Assembly (NCBI GenBank): GCA_017619975.1
Contig: JAFZRH010000069.1
Span: forward strand, 1 to 58,587
Source of the DNA: Lachnospiraceae bacterium
GTDB lineage: Bacteria > Bacillota > Clostridia > Lachnospirales > Lachnospiraceae
DNA length: 58,587 nucleotides
Direction: 5' to 3'
Positions 41,013 through 49,689 of the stretch are shown here, one piece after another; within the stretch, counting starts at the first letter, position 1, and the number at the start of each line of letters is the position of its first letter. The notes below the pieces were generated by a model. The model was not told the DNA's origin and searched no databases. It saw nothing but the letters and a program-made list of their open reading frames with translations. The position numbers and the translations under genes are program-made.

Positions 41013-42107
41013 TCAGTGTGATAACTCGCTCCCGACGGTCAGCGTCACAAACTCTCCTTCGCAGGGATTGCCCTCGACAAAGCGGACCGTGCCCTTCTTT
41101 AAATCTGCCACAAACGCGAAATCCGTCTGATAATCGTCTTCATGATCCTGCCCCGTCAGCCGGGAATCGCAGTGGCGGCATACCGAAACGGGATAGCCCC
41201 GATGATCCCGGAAGAAGGCTTCAATGTCTTCTGCGGTCAGATCCTTTCTGCTCTCAAGATTTTGCTTCAGCGTCTGCAGGCGGCAGTAGGTACTGGCCAT
41301 ATCGGAGTGCTGATGACAAAGAACCATGCGGGGCCCCAGCCAATGATTGGTGTGAACCAGCAGGCCGTTTTCCGGGATGAGCACGTCACAGCCGGAAGGA
41401 TCCAGCTCCAGGCTTAAGGATACGCCGTCTTTCTGCGTGATCAGCAGATTGGCCGCGAAGGGAATGGGCATCGGCACGGCTTCCCGATAAGCATCGTTGA
41501 TGTTGTTTTGATCCAGGATGCTGCGCATCCGGATCCGCAGGGGCACCCCCAGATCCGCCCCTTCCGTGGAGAGTGCGTTCAGGGTCAGGCAGAGGCCGGC
41601 CGCATTGACGCCCATGCCGCCGATCATGCCTGCTTCCAGGAAAAGAAGACGGGCAGGCGTCTCCCCTTCCTGCGGCAGTCTTACGATTACGAGCGCTTTC
41701 CGCTGAGCCACCGTATAATCCCAGGTCTGACCGGCCAGAACAACGTCCGGCCTAGTTGCGGGGGCCACGGCGCTGAAAGCCGTGCATTCATCCGGCGTCC
41801 GCTCGCTCCCAAGAGAACTGTAAAGGATCTCGGAACGGCAGTTTAATGCCAGAATCTCCTCAAACTTCACGCCCGCCCCCTCGGCGAGGCCTCTCATTTC
41901 TTCCCGATACGTCTTATACCGTCCCGAAATAAACGGCAGAAAACGGCTGGCTGCCCGCTGGGACGTCTCCCAATCCAGGCCTCTTTCTTTCAGGAACAGT
42001 CTGCGATAACTCGCCAGACTGATCCGGATCTCATCGCGGCACTCCCGTCCATACTGCAAACCTCTTTCATACGGATCGCCTGCGAGCAGGATCTGCTTGA
42101 CCGACAT
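41013..42107 (-). CDS. C45-family peptidase / acyl-CoA:6-APA acyltransferase-like protein
   Basis: 364-aa Ntn-hydrolase-like protein. The segment DECTAFSAVAPATRPDVVLAGQTWDY (near 106-131) contains the nucleophile Cys that in the fungal acyltransferase becomes N-terminal after self-cleavage; LLFLEAGMIGGMGVNAAGLCLTLNAL and VHTNHWLGP follow as in the family. Bacterial members cleave amide bonds of unknown substrates. Cleavage before Cys108 is expected from family behaviour. GGGAGG precedes the ATG. Confidence 0.8.
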   Translation of the reverse strand: MSVKQILLAGDPYERGLQYGRECRDEIRISLASYRRLFLKERGLDWETSQRAASRFLPFISGRYKTYREEMRGLAEGAGVKFEEILALNCRSEILYSSLGSERTPDECTAFSAVAPATRPDVVLAGQTWDYTVAQRKALVIVRLPQEGETPARLLFLEAGMIGGMGVNAAGLCLTLNALSTEGADLGVPLRIRMRSILDQNNINDAYREAVPMPIPFAANLLITQKDGVSLSLELDPSGCDVLIPENGLLVHTNHWLGPRMVLCHQHSDMASTYCRLQTLKQNLESRKDLTAEDIEAFFRDHRGYPVSVCRHCDSRLTGQDHEDDYQTDFAFVADLKKGTVRFVEGNPCEGEFVTLTVGSELSH

Positions 42108-42148
42108 GATTTTCCTCCCTTTCTTCCGACACAGACCGACCGGCGCTT

Positions 42149-43282
42149 CTACCGGTCGTATTCTCCATATTCACAGCCGACATGCGAAGCTTCGATCTCA
42201 TCCACCGGCTCCAAAGTGCCGCCTGTTTTTTCGTAAAGCTTCACGGTCCCCCAGCCGTTGCCGCCGTTCCACAGGCGCTTATGTTTTTTGCTGCCGTCGG
42301 GGGCTTCATAGTTCACCCAGAGCATATCTTTCTTCTTGCAGAAAACCTCTGTTTCCATCACCGCATTGACGTTTTCCTGGCGTACGCGCCAGCAGACCTG
42401 CTCCTCCTGCTCTTCAAAGGAGAAGTCCGTCTTCACCATCAGATGCAGCTTTGAAAAATTGAAATCATACTCCCGGCCTTCATAATACATGACGCCGAGA
42501 AGCCTTCTGTCCAGCGGCACAAAGTAGATCTTCGGCCGGCCGCCGCCGATATCGAACACGCTGTTTTCCAGCCGTTTTCCGGTCTTTTTACTGACGAGGC
42601 AGCAAGAAGAAAGCCAGACCCAGGGACTGGTGAAGTCCCTGCCCCAGTTCTTGTCCGCATAGCCGAAGCTTTTCTCCGGCGCAACAAGATATCTCCTGCC
42701 GTTCCAGAGGATCTCGCCGCTGTAAGCACTCTTCATACCCTCTGCGTGCCAGTACATGGCAAAGGCTTCCGCCTCGCGGAGCGGCTTGCTGGCGCCGTAT
42801 CCCACGTTGAAGGCAATCTGTTTGTCAACGGTCAGGTCCCAGGAAAGCTCGCCCGCGTCGCACATCCATTCCGGATGCGCGGCCGCTTCTTCCGGTGAAA
42901 TGCGGATGCTGCCTTTCAAAGCCGTCTCGCAGGCCAGGCAGTCACCTGCCTCCACCTGATACGGCGCATCGCCGTGCATCCGGACATCCTTCCAGGCAAA
43001 GAAACGGTGCAGCTGACAGTGATCTTCTCCCCAGGTCCCGGCTTTGACCATCAGATACGAAGGCTTCTTCCCCGCCTCCTGATTGGCCGGAAGCTGCCCG
43101 AGCACCGGCTCCTCCTCCGCGAGCGCCGGATTGCAGACAAAAAACTCAATAAAGAACGGCTTATCCTCACCGGTCTCGGCGTCCTGTGCCGTAAAAGAAT
43201 GCCACCACCAGTCATAGCCGTTGTGAGCCAGCGGCCCGTGCAGCATAAACGCGTTTCTTGTAATATCGTGATGATTGAACAT
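42149..43282 (-). CDS. Tocopherol-cyclase-like protein
   Basis: 377 aa of beta-rich, Trp-rich sequence. HGPLAHNGYDWWWHSF at the start and DKNWGRDFTSPWVWLSSCCLV in the middle match the tocopherol cyclase-like family, which forms lipocalin-like double barrels. In bacteria the role is unknown; lipid or isoprenoid binding is a guess from the fold. AGGAG precedes the ATG. It lies 41 bases before the C45 gene on the same strand. Confidence 0.72.
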   Translation of the reverse strand: MFNHHDITRNAFMLHGPLAHNGYDWWWHSFTAQDAETGEDKPFFIEFFVCNPALAEEEPVLGQLPANQEAGKKPSYLMVKAGTWGEDHCQLHRFFAWKDVRMHGDAPYQVEAGDCLACETALKGSIRISPEEAAAHPEWMCDAGELSWDLTVDKQIAFNVGYGASKPLREAEAFAMYWHAEGMKSAYSGEILWNGRRYLVAPEKSFGYADKNWGRDFTSPWVWLSSCCLVSKKTGKRLENSVFDIGGGRPKIYFVPLDRRLLGVMYYEGREYDFNFSKLHLMVKTDFSFEEQEEQVCWRVRQENVNAVMETEVFCKKKDMLWVNYEAPDGSKKHKRLWNGGNGWGTVKLYEKTGGTLEPVDEIEASHVGCEYGEYDR

Positions 43283-43325
43283 TGCCAGTCTCCTGCTTTA
43301 TTCCGGCCAATCTGCTGATTCCCGT

Positions 43326-44228
43326 CTATTCTTCAAAAAGATTACGGTGCTTCGCAAAAAAGTCATAGTAGATTTTTGTGTTTTCCAGCTCCCACCAGTT
43401 TCGGATCTCCACCGGAGAAGAATCCAGGTCGTAGATCCGCGCGCCTTCCATAGAAAGCAGGAAGGGCGAGTGAGTCGCAATGATAAACTGACAGCCGCAG
43501 TATCTTGCCATTTCCTCCAGCCTCTTCAAAAGTTCCAGCTGCATTTTGGGGGACATGCTGTTTTCCGGTTCATCCAGACAGTACAGCGTGTCGTTCTGCA
43601 GCTTTTGCTCAAAATAGGCAAGAGCGGTCTCGCCGTTACTGTTCAGTTTGACTTCCGTCCCGGCTGTCCGGCGGATAAACTGCCGTCTGGACAAAGTCTT
43701 CTGCCGCGCCATCACCTGCAGCCGGAGTTCTTCGTAGTCTTCCATGCCGTTAAACTTGACCGTGTCTCCGTATTTCAGGCGGCGGTGCTCTGCTTTGCCC
43801 CGTTCGATTTCTTCGGCTATATCAGCATTGTTGGCGCGTACTGCGAGCATATAGTCAAAAATGTCATCGCTGGTGATAATTCGGCTGCCGTTCGGAATGC
43901 GCAGTCTGAAGCCTTCGTCATCATATCCAAGTTCGTACTGACAGGCGTCTGTATAGGAATCAAACAACTCACTGGAATTGAACGGCGCAATGCGATTCAG
44001 TTCCAGTTTTGCCGCAATAAGATTCAGCAGGGTGCTTTTCCCGGAGCCGTTGCTTCCGTAAAAAACCGTGACCTTTCGAAAAACGATATCCCGCAGTCCT
44101 TTGGGGCCGAATATTCTGCACGGATACAGATTATCGATGTATCCGAGCGCTCCCCCGTTTTCTTCCATGCGTGCTTTTATCAAGGATTCTTCCCGGTCAA
44201 TGGGAAGAGAAAAGGATTCCAGGTACAT
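43326..44228 (-). CDS. SMC/ABC-type AAA ATPase
   Basis: 300 aa. Walker A FYGSNGSGKST near residues 56-66, signature-like NSNGETALAYF near 197-207, Walker B TLYCLDEPENSMSP near 215-228, and switch His in FIIATHSPFLLSM. The pattern is that of single-chain AAA_21/AAA_15 ATPases related to Rad50/RecF-like proteins. No partner nuclease adjoins. In phage-defence genes such ATPases pair with a TOPRIM nuclease; none is here, so a housekeeping or orphan role is likely. Confidence 0.85.
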   Translation of the reverse strand: MYLESFSLPIDREESLIKARMEENGGALGYIDNLYPCRIFGPKGLRDIVFRKVTVFYGSNGSGKSTLLNLIAAKLELNRIAPFNSSELFDSYTDACQYELGYDDEGFRLRIPNGSRIITSDDIFDYMLAVRANNADIAEEIERGKAEHRRLKYGDTVKFNGMEDYEELRLQVMARQKTLSRRQFIRRTAGTEVKLNSNGETALAYFEQKLQNDTLYCLDEPENSMSPKMQLELLKRLEEMARYCGCQFIIATHSPFLLSMEGARIYDLDSSPVEIRNWWELENTKIYYDFFAKHRNLFEE

Positions 44229-44254
44229 TTGATTCCTTCCAACATCTTTCTGCC

Positions 44255-44734
44255 TTATACCAGATCTCCGAACCGGCAGCCGGCAGCGCGTACCAGGTCT
44301 GCCGGCGTCAGTTCGATCTGAAAACCGACCTTCCCCGCACTGACAAAGACCGTCTCCTGGTGCTGCGCCGTTTCATGGATCCAGGTCGGAAACGGCTTTT
44401 TCATGCCGATCGGCGAGCAGCCGCCGTGAATATAGCCGGTCAGCGGCAGCAGTTCCTTCTGTTTGATCATGGCGATCGATTTCTCGCCGGATGCGGCAGC
44501 CGCCTTCTTCAGATCCAGTTCCGCCGCCACGGGAATCACAAAGACGTAGTGCTGCCCGGTCTTTCCCACCGTTACCAGCGTTTTGAAAACCTTTTCCGTC
44601 TCCTCGCCCAGCAAAGCCGCAATCTGCACGCCGCTCATCGCGGCATCCGGCTGATAGGCATGCGGCTGATACGGGATCTTTTTCCCGTCCAGGATCCTCA
44701 TGACGTTAGTCTTCTCGCTGCTCTTTGCTGCCAT
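44255..44734 (-). CDS. ybaK: Cys-tRNA(Pro)/aminoacyl-tRNA deacylase, YbaK/EbsC
   Basis: 159 aa from ATG 44734 (MAAKSSEKTNVMRILDGKKI), with AAGGAAAA upstream. Editing domain of the YbaK type, which hydrolyses Cys-tRNA(Pro): GVQIAALLGEETEKVFKTLV, KAAAASGEKSIAMI and GYIHGGCSPIGMKKPFP are the family hallmarks (GGxSP loop). Length normal. It sits between the ATPase and flavin reductase genes, all minus strand with short gaps. Confidence 0.9.
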   Translation of the reverse strand: MAAKSSEKTNVMRILDGKKIPYQPHAYQPDAAMSGVQIAALLGEETEKVFKTLVTVGKTGQHYVFVIPVAAELDLKKAAAASGEKSIAMIKQKELLPLTGYIHGGCSPIGMKKPFPTWIHETAQHQETVFVSAGKVGFQIELTPADLVRAAGCRFGDLV

Positions 44735-44744
44735 GGCTTTTTCC

Positions 44745-45296
44745 TTATTTGAGCTTTGCTCCGTCCCGGAAGGCATCCCCGACCTTCTCTCCCAGCGCGA
44801 TATACGCGTTATTGCACGGGTCGAACGTGATGGGCTTTAGTTTCTTCGGATCGATCCTGCCATCCGTGATCACGCGTTCATCGGCGGAAACATTGACGAT
44901 CTCCCCGATCAGGATTCCGTCTTCAAAGCTCTTGACCCGGCATTCCAGCGCCATCGGCAGTTCGTCGATCAGCGGCGCATCCACAAACGCGCTCCTGGTC
45001 GCGTGGAACCCCGCCCGTTCAAACTTATCCGGCACTTTCCGTCCGGATTCGATCCCCACGTAATCGCAGGCGGCCACCTGGTCCTCTGTCGCCATGCTGA
45101 CCGTGAAAGCTTTTCTCACCGCCAGATTGTCTGTCGTCTTGTGCTCGCCCAGGCTGATCGTGATTTCCTTGAAATCCGTCGTGATACCCCACGCCGCGTT
45201 CATGGCGTTCGGCACGCCGTCGGCGTCATACGTCGCGATGATCAGCACCGGCTGCGGGAACATGAGGGGTTTCGCCCCGAAATTCACTCTGCTCAT
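44745..45296 (-). CDS. Flavin reductase family protein
   Basis: 183-aa FMN-binding split-barrel protein (flavin reductase-like/NADH-FMN oxidoreductase). MFPQPVLIIATYDADGVPNAMNAAW at residues 12-36 and SLGEHKTTDNLAVRKAFTVSM match the family of oxygen-sensitive flavoproteins from anaerobes. It likely binds FMN and reduces a small substrate; partner unknown. AGGAG precedes the ATG. Confidence 0.85.
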   Translation of the reverse strand: MSRVNFGAKPLMFPQPVLIIATYDADGVPNAMNAAWGITTDFKEITISLGEHKTTDNLAVRKAFTVSMATEDQVAACDYVGIESGRKVPDKFERAGFHATRSAFVDAPLIDELPMALECRVKSFEDGILIGEIVNVSADERVITDGRIDPKKLKPITFDPCNNAYIALGEKVGDAFRDGAKLK

Positions 45297-45308
45297 TGCA
45301 ATACACTC

Positions 45309-45635
45309 CTATTCTTTATCCTTCTGCATACGGAGAAGCTTGTTCTGTATCTCCTCCAACATCTCCCGTTCCTGCGCGGAATAATACTCCTCAAAACCTT
45401 TTATGGTGAATCCTTCCGGATCATCCAGCAGCGCCCGTATCACGCCTTCAAAGGAATGATCGTGTCCGCTGTATTCCCGGTCTTTTGTTTGAGAATCATT
45501 GTACGGGAAGTACAGCCCGGTCCGGGCGAATTCCGAAGCGACATACAAAAGGTCACCCTCTTCGGAATCACGGTCCGGAAAATCGACCCGCCAGCACTTT
45601 TTCCGTCGATCAAACCAAGGTTTATATTTCTTCAT
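45309..45635 (-). CDS. Hypothetical protein, 108 aa
   Basis: Small charged protein with an aromatic start (MKKYKPWFDRRKKCWRVDFPD) and a helical C-terminus (YYSAQEREMLEEIQNKLLRM). Its ATG overlaps the stop of the 61-aa gene upstream (ATGA). No family recognised. The coupling with the next gene suggests the two products act together. Confidence 0.55.
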   Translation of the reverse strand: MKKYKPWFDRRKKCWRVDFPDRDSEEGDLLYVASEFARTGLYFPYNDSQTKDREYSGHDHSFEGVIRALLDDPEGFTIKGFEEYYSAQEREMLEEIQNKLLRMQKDKE

Positions 45636-45817
45636 GCTCTTACTTTATCTTTCTCCGATATTCCCATTTTCTCTCGCAGATCGCCCAGACTCTTGTTATA
45701 CTGTGCCTGCGAAATGGCATGATGGATCAGGAAAGTATCCAGCAGGTCCTTCTGCTTTAAATACAGCTGCTTTTTCTTCTCTTCCGGATCCAGACGATTC
45801 CATTCAACAGCTTCCAT
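45632..45817 (-). CDS. Hypothetical protein, 61 aa
   Basis: MEAVEWNRLDPEEKKKQLYL then KQKDLLDTFLIHHAISQAQYN, helical throughout. I start at ATG 45817 with AGAAGGA 6 bases before it, rather than the TTG two codons upstream that overlaps the ribosome-binding site. Amphipathic helices with an IHHAISQAQY segment resemble small proteins of unknown function in Clostridia. The stop overlaps the next ATG. Confidence 0.55.
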   Translation of the reverse strand: MEAVEWNRLDPEEKKKQLYLKQKDLLDTFLIHHAISQAQYNKSLGDLREKMGISEKDKVRA

Positions 45818-45819
45818 GA

Positions 45820-46185
45820 TCAATCCTTCTTAGTTCCCGCCTGCCGTTCGATCCAGGCCATCAGGATTCTGACGATCGCCGCCTGCTCTTCTTCCGTCAG
45901 TTCCCGATGCCGGGGGACGTGATACCATTTCTCCAGGCAGCCGCGGCAGCAGCAGGCCGTGGCATGCATAGCCTTGAAGACCGGATGGCCGCTCATCGGC
46001 GTTTGTTTCCCGTCATTGAGCGGTTCTGCCGGTGCCAGCTTTAGCCTCACAAAGTCCTGCGCATGCCGCCGCACCGTATCAAAGCCTTTCTCCTCCAGAT
46101 AAGCGAGATCTTTCTTGCTTAAGCGAAAGCTCGCCCGAAATTTGGATTGGGAAAGGCGCTCCAAAGCTTCACTGACCGTTGCCAT
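45820..46185 (-). CDS. DUF4186 family protein
   Basis: 121 aa. The signature SGHPVFKAMHATACCCRGCLEKWYHVPRHRELTEEE (near residues 65-100) with its cluster of four cysteines and histidines identifies DUF4186; the residues look like a zinc site. RASFRLSKKDLAYLEEKG lies at the N-terminus. Function unknown. Its stop is next to the ATG of the 61-aa gene, so 46185-45309 is a probable three-gene operon. Confidence 0.8.
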   Translation of the reverse strand: MATVSEALERLSQSKFRASFRLSKKDLAYLEEKGFDTVRRHAQDFVRLKLAPAEPLNDGKQTPMSGHPVFKAMHATACCCRGCLEKWYHVPRHRELTEEEQAAIVRILMAWIERQAGTKKD

Positions 46186-46336
46186 AGCCGTTCATCAGAC
46201 TTCCGCACTGAAATAAAAGAATAAGTGCTTTCATAGGATATCCTTTCTGCGGAATATTGATATCATCCTCTGCATCCGGCATCAGAAATCTTTCCTGTCT
46301 GCTGATGCCGTACTCCGTTGACAGATCCTCCCCGGA

Positions 46337-47473
46337 TCAGTGATCGAAATGTGCCGAGACCTTCCGCATCAGATCGATGATCGGCAGATGCTGCGGGCAG
46401 ACCCCTTCACACTGTCCGCAGGCGATGCAGTCAGCGGCTTTTCCGAAGTGCCCGGTGAGCCTTTCATAATAGGAAAAGTTGATGGTCCAGCCCTTTTCTT
46501 CCAGATTCTCCCGCATATCCTCATTGTACAGGGAAAAGTACTTGGGGATCGGAATGTTCATCGGGCAGCCGTCCGTACAATACGAACAGCCCGTGCAGGG
46601 CACTGCGATCTGGGCGTTAATGATGTCAGCCACTTTCCGGGTCAGCGCGATCTCCTCCTCGGTCAGCGGTTTAAAATCTTCCATATAACTGATGTTGTCC
46701 CGCATCTGCTCCGGCGAACTCATACCGGAAAGCACCATCATGACGTTTTCCTGGGAAGCGGCAAAGCGGATCGCCCAGGACGGCACCGAAAGCTCCGGCT
46801 GCGCCTCTTTCAGCAGCTTTTCCGCCTCTTTCGGCACCTTCGCCAGGGTCCCGCCCTTGACCGGTTCCATCACAATGACGGGCTTGCCGTGCCTCACTGC
46901 CACTTCATAGACGGCGCGGGACTGGATCCATTCGCTTTCCCAGTCCAGATAGTTTAGCTGAATCTGGACAAATTCCATCTCGGGATGGCGGGTCAGGATC
47001 TCATCCAGCAGCTCAGGAGAGTCGTGGAAGGAAAAACCGGCATGTCTGACGAAGCCTTGCGCCTTCTTTTCCAGCAGCCAGCCAAAGCAGTCAAACTGCT
47101 CATATTTCGGATAGCTGCCCGCCTCGATCCCGTGGAGCAGATAGTAATCAAAGTAGCCTGCCCCGGTCTGTTCCAGCTGTTTCCGAAAGATCCTGTCACG
47201 ATCTTCCAGGCTGTTGAAAAAAGCGTTGTGCAGCTTGGTAGCAATCGTAAAGCGGTCCCTCGGGTAACGGTCAACGATGGCCTCTTTCACGACCCGCTGA
47301 CTGGCACAGCCGTTATACATGATGGCGGTATCAAAGTAAGTAAAACCCTTGCTCAGAAACAGGTCCACCATCTCCTTGACCTGTTCAACGTCCACGCTGG
47401 CATCATTATTCGGATCCAGAAGCGGCATCCGCATCAGACCAAAGCCCAGCTTTTTATTCGGTTTCAGTGACAT
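46337..47473 (-). CDS. Aldo/keto reductase with C-terminal 4Fe-4S domain
   Basis: 378 aa. N-terminal AKR barrel (LGFGLMRMPLLDPN near 9-22, YFDTAIMYNG with catalytic Asp/Tyr near 46-55, ATKLHNAFF, LLHGIEAGSY) followed by a ferredoxin-type part with CTGCSYCTDGCP (near 294-305) and a second CIACGQCEGVCPQHLP (near 352-367), enough for two 4Fe-4S clusters. This architecture is frequent in anaerobes; substrate unknown. GGGAGGA precedes the ATG. Confidence 0.88.
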   Translation of the reverse strand: MSLKPNKKLGFGLMRMPLLDPNNDASVDVEQVKEMVDLFLSKGFTYFDTAIMYNGCASQRVVKEAIVDRYPRDRFTIATKLHNAFFNSLEDRDRIFRKQLEQTGAGYFDYYLLHGIEAGSYPKYEQFDCFGWLLEKKAQGFVRHAGFSFHDSPELLDEILTRHPEMEFVQIQLNYLDWESEWIQSRAVYEVAVRHGKPVIVMEPVKGGTLAKVPKEAEKLLKEAQPELSVPSWAIRFAASQENVMMVLSGMSSPEQMRDNISYMEDFKPLTEEEIALTRKVADIINAQIAVPCTGCSYCTDGCPMNIPIPKYFSLYNEDMRENLEEKGWTINFSYYERLTGHFGKAADCIACGQCEGVCPQHLPIIDLMRKVSAHFDH

Positions 47474-47529
47474 TCTGTATTCCTCCCTTCGTGCTGCTGA
47501 AGGCTGTCATCTTTATAGGACATTTTTAA

Positions 47530-48240
47530 TTATTTTATATTATCCTCTTCATGAAAGCAAGACACTGTTCCTTGTAATCCTATCTCCCACACTACAGTCA
47601 CGGTATCCGTCACTTCGATATCATCCGGTTCGATATCCATGTCGTAGCTGCCGAATTCCGCCGCACCGTCACAGACCATCATTTTTGATTCCAGCCGGTT
47701 CATGGGATGCACTTCAAAACTGATCTCGCCCCAAGAGTAATCGATGCTTTGCAGATCCTTCAGGACAACACCCGCTGCTTCGGAAAGCACCTTAGCCTTA
47801 CACTGCGAATCCCTCACCGCTGCCGCGAGAAGCAGGTTTTTAGATGCCTCCGGATCTTTCACTGTGTAACTGATACGGAATTCTGGTGTCACGTCTTTGT
47901 TGTTTGCCAGAGCATAGAGCACTTTCCCCAGGCGCTCGTTGTCGGAATCAAATTCCACTTTCATCATATGGCGGAAGCGGTAACCCAGCAACCGCTGCTT
48001 CCAGGCTTTCTTCTCCTGATAGCTTTCATACTCAGGTTCTACACTGAAGTTCAGCGTTTTCAGGTCTGTCTTCGCGAAACCGAACTTTTCAAGCAGAACC
48101 TTGAGCGCCTCCGTATCCTCCGATGAATGCTTCAGCGCATCACCGTACTGCGGCCAGAGCCCTTCCAAAGTCATGGTGATCCTTGTCATATCGGGATGCA
48201 CTTTCAGCTGCCCTTTTCCTGTCACTTTAATCGTCTTCAT
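47530..48240 (-). CDS. SIMPL/DUF541 domain protein
   Basis: 236 aa cytoplasmic-looking protein of the SIMPL (DUF541) family. MKTIKVTGKGQLKVHPDMTRITMTLEG at the start matches the family; TDLKTLNFSVEPEYE and ATELGSYDMDIEPDD-type beta segments follow (here AEFGSYDMDIEPDDIEVTDTV). Most family members carry a signal peptide, this one does not. Function unknown, in some species involved in stress or signalling. It starts 3 bases after the MORN-like gene, whose stop overlaps its ribosome-binding site. Confidence 0.8.
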   Translation of the reverse strand: MKTIKVTGKGQLKVHPDMTRITMTLEGLWPQYGDALKHSSEDTEALKVLLEKFGFAKTDLKTLNFSVEPEYESYQEKKAWKQRLLGYRFRHMMKVEFDSDNERLGKVLYALANNKDVTPEFRISYTVKDPEASKNLLLAAAVRDSQCKAKVLSEAAGVVLKDLQSIDYSWGEISFEVHPMNRLESKMMVCDGAAEFGSYDMDIEPDDIEVTDTVTVVWEIGLQGTVSCFHEEDNIK

Positions 48241-48243
48241 CTC

Positions 48244-48726
48244 TTATTCCTTTCCCGGCGCACAGGCGTCGATATTGTTTTGATCATTCTTTCGTACATC
48301 TTCCCACATAAAAACTGGAATCGGCACATTACATAACTTTATCGGCCCAAATATTTCAGGTATTCGCACAGTGGGATAGCCGACACTTCCTTTAGACACA
48401 TTAAAACTACCGGAATAGATCAGGTGTCCGTTCTCATCATAAAAATCTCCCGATATCGGATAATTGGGTCCATAGGCTCTGTTAATTTGATACTTTCCCC
48501 GAAAACGAATCTTTCCGCTGGAGTAGTATTCTTCGCCTTCCACTAATCCTTTTATACCAAAGATTCCTTTTTGATACAGTTGTCCGTTATCCCAATAAGC
48601 AATTCCCTCTCCATACGCTTTCCCGTTCAAGGTATACCCTTCATAAATCAGAATCTCACCCTGAAAGATCCTATCGTATTTTATCAAGTTTTGAGCCCTC
48701 TCCTGTTCTTCCATAGAAGTAACCAT
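48244..48726 (-). CDS. MORN-repeat-like protein
   Basis: 160 aa. Repeated motif of the form G-x-G-x-x-Y-W/Y-x-N/S-G-x-L/I-x-F/Y-x-G (GKAYGEGIAYWDNGQLYQKG, GEEYYSSGKIRFRGKY, GDFYDENGHLIYSGSF) between residues 28 and 105 indicates about four MORN-like beta repeats. Such proteins bind membranes or peptides, and in bacteria some are antitoxins or immunity factors. The weak start context (GGGATTAT before the ATG) and AT-richer codons differ from neighbours. Product function unknown. Confidence 0.55.
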   Translation of the reverse strand: MVTSMEEQERAQNLIKYDRIFQGEILIYEGYTLNGKAYGEGIAYWDNGQLYQKGIFGIKGLVEGEEYYSSGKIRFRGKYQINRAYGPNYPISGDFYDENGHLIYSGSFNVSKGSVGYPTVRIPEIFGPIKLCNVPIPVFMWEDVRKNDQNNIDACAPGKE

Positions 48727-48752
48727 ATAATCCCACTAATCATTTCAATCCA

Positions 48753-49643
48753 CTAAACTATGGTCTCCGTATCCGGCAGACAGACTGTGATGGTCCCATC
48801 TTCATTCCGCTTGATTTGAGACCCTTTTGGATATACTGAGCCAAATAGCGGTGCAGCAAAGCCGGTTCCAAGTGGTCTGAACAAATTTTTATCCCCAGCA
48901 CTATTTATAATAACCTCTCGCGAAAAAGCTTTGCTGTTTTTCCACTTTTTAACGACAAACTCATTCAGGATTGAATCATAGTCTGCCGCATGTTCCGGAT
49001 GCAGGATGAAGATATAAGATCTCTGTGTTCCTCTGTGGAATGTCAGCACCATGATCTTTGCTTCCGCAATGTACTGGTTCATAGCGGTTTTGTCCCGCTC
49101 CCATTTTTCTTGCGTCCTTCTCCCTTTATGGCAGTAGAAAACGACATCTTTTCCCTCACTGTAGTATCGTACCACCTCATTAGGAAGAATGAACTTTTCT
49201 GCGCCTTTCCTTTTGGCAGTCTTTGAATAAGTTATACCGTTATCCGGATCCGCAAAAATCAAATCACAGTTTTTAAGAGAATCTTTGCTTCTCAAAAACC
49301 AACAATCCCTTGCTTGGGCTCTTTCTTTCGGAGTCAACGCATTAACAGGGATTTCCTCATCGAAATAACAGGCACTGGGAATCAACTCTATCCTCTGGAC
49401 CATTTGAACCGTTCTCAAGCAGGGTTTATATCTATCAACGATGGTTTTCAAAGCATCATAAACAACCGGATCAAAGACTTTGTCACATGGTGCAGATAAA
49501 TAATTTGTGAACTTACCGTCTGATGATCCGTCGTTCCTGGTCAAATACCAATTGATACCGACAGTAATGCCCTGTTGACTTAAAAACCGTAACAGACTGT
49601 ATTTTCCGTAATCTCCGATATCTCCTACATATTGGTTTTTCAT
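48753..49643 (-). CDS. Protein of unknown function with DPDNG motif
   Basis: 296 aa. It begins MKNQYVGDIGDYGKYSLLRFL and carries NCDLIFADPDNGITY near residues 127-141. A DP(D/P)(N/F)(G/Y) strand after a hydrophobic stretch is how many methyltransferases end motif IV, but no SAM-binding GxGxG is clear, so methyltransferase activity is inference. Later segments GKDVVFYCHKGRRTQEKWER and IMVLTFHRGTQRSYIFIL are conserved-looking. Codons are AT-richer than in the housekeeping part. I recall relatives in mobile or accessory regions, without known function. Confidence 0.55.
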   Translation of the reverse strand: MKNQYVGDIGDYGKYSLLRFLSQQGITVGINWYLTRNDGSSDGKFTNYLSAPCDKVFDPVVYDALKTIVDRYKPCLRTVQMVQRIELIPSACYFDEEIPVNALTPKERAQARDCWFLRSKDSLKNCDLIFADPDNGITYSKTAKRKGAEKFILPNEVVRYYSEGKDVVFYCHKGRRTQEKWERDKTAMNQYIAEAKIMVLTFHRGTQRSYIFILHPEHAADYDSILNEFVVKKWKNSKAFSREVIINSAGDKNLFRPLGTGFAAPLFGSVYPKGSQIKRNEDGTITVCLPDTETIV

Positions 49644-49689
49644 AGATCATCCTCTCTTGCAAGCATATCTCATTGTATCAGAACATTTT

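Noticed and set aside
43326..44228. OLD-type or Gabija-like defence pair
   Set aside because: The ATPase has the right core but no nuclease (TOPRIM or UvrD-like) neighbour; flanks are ordinary enzymes.
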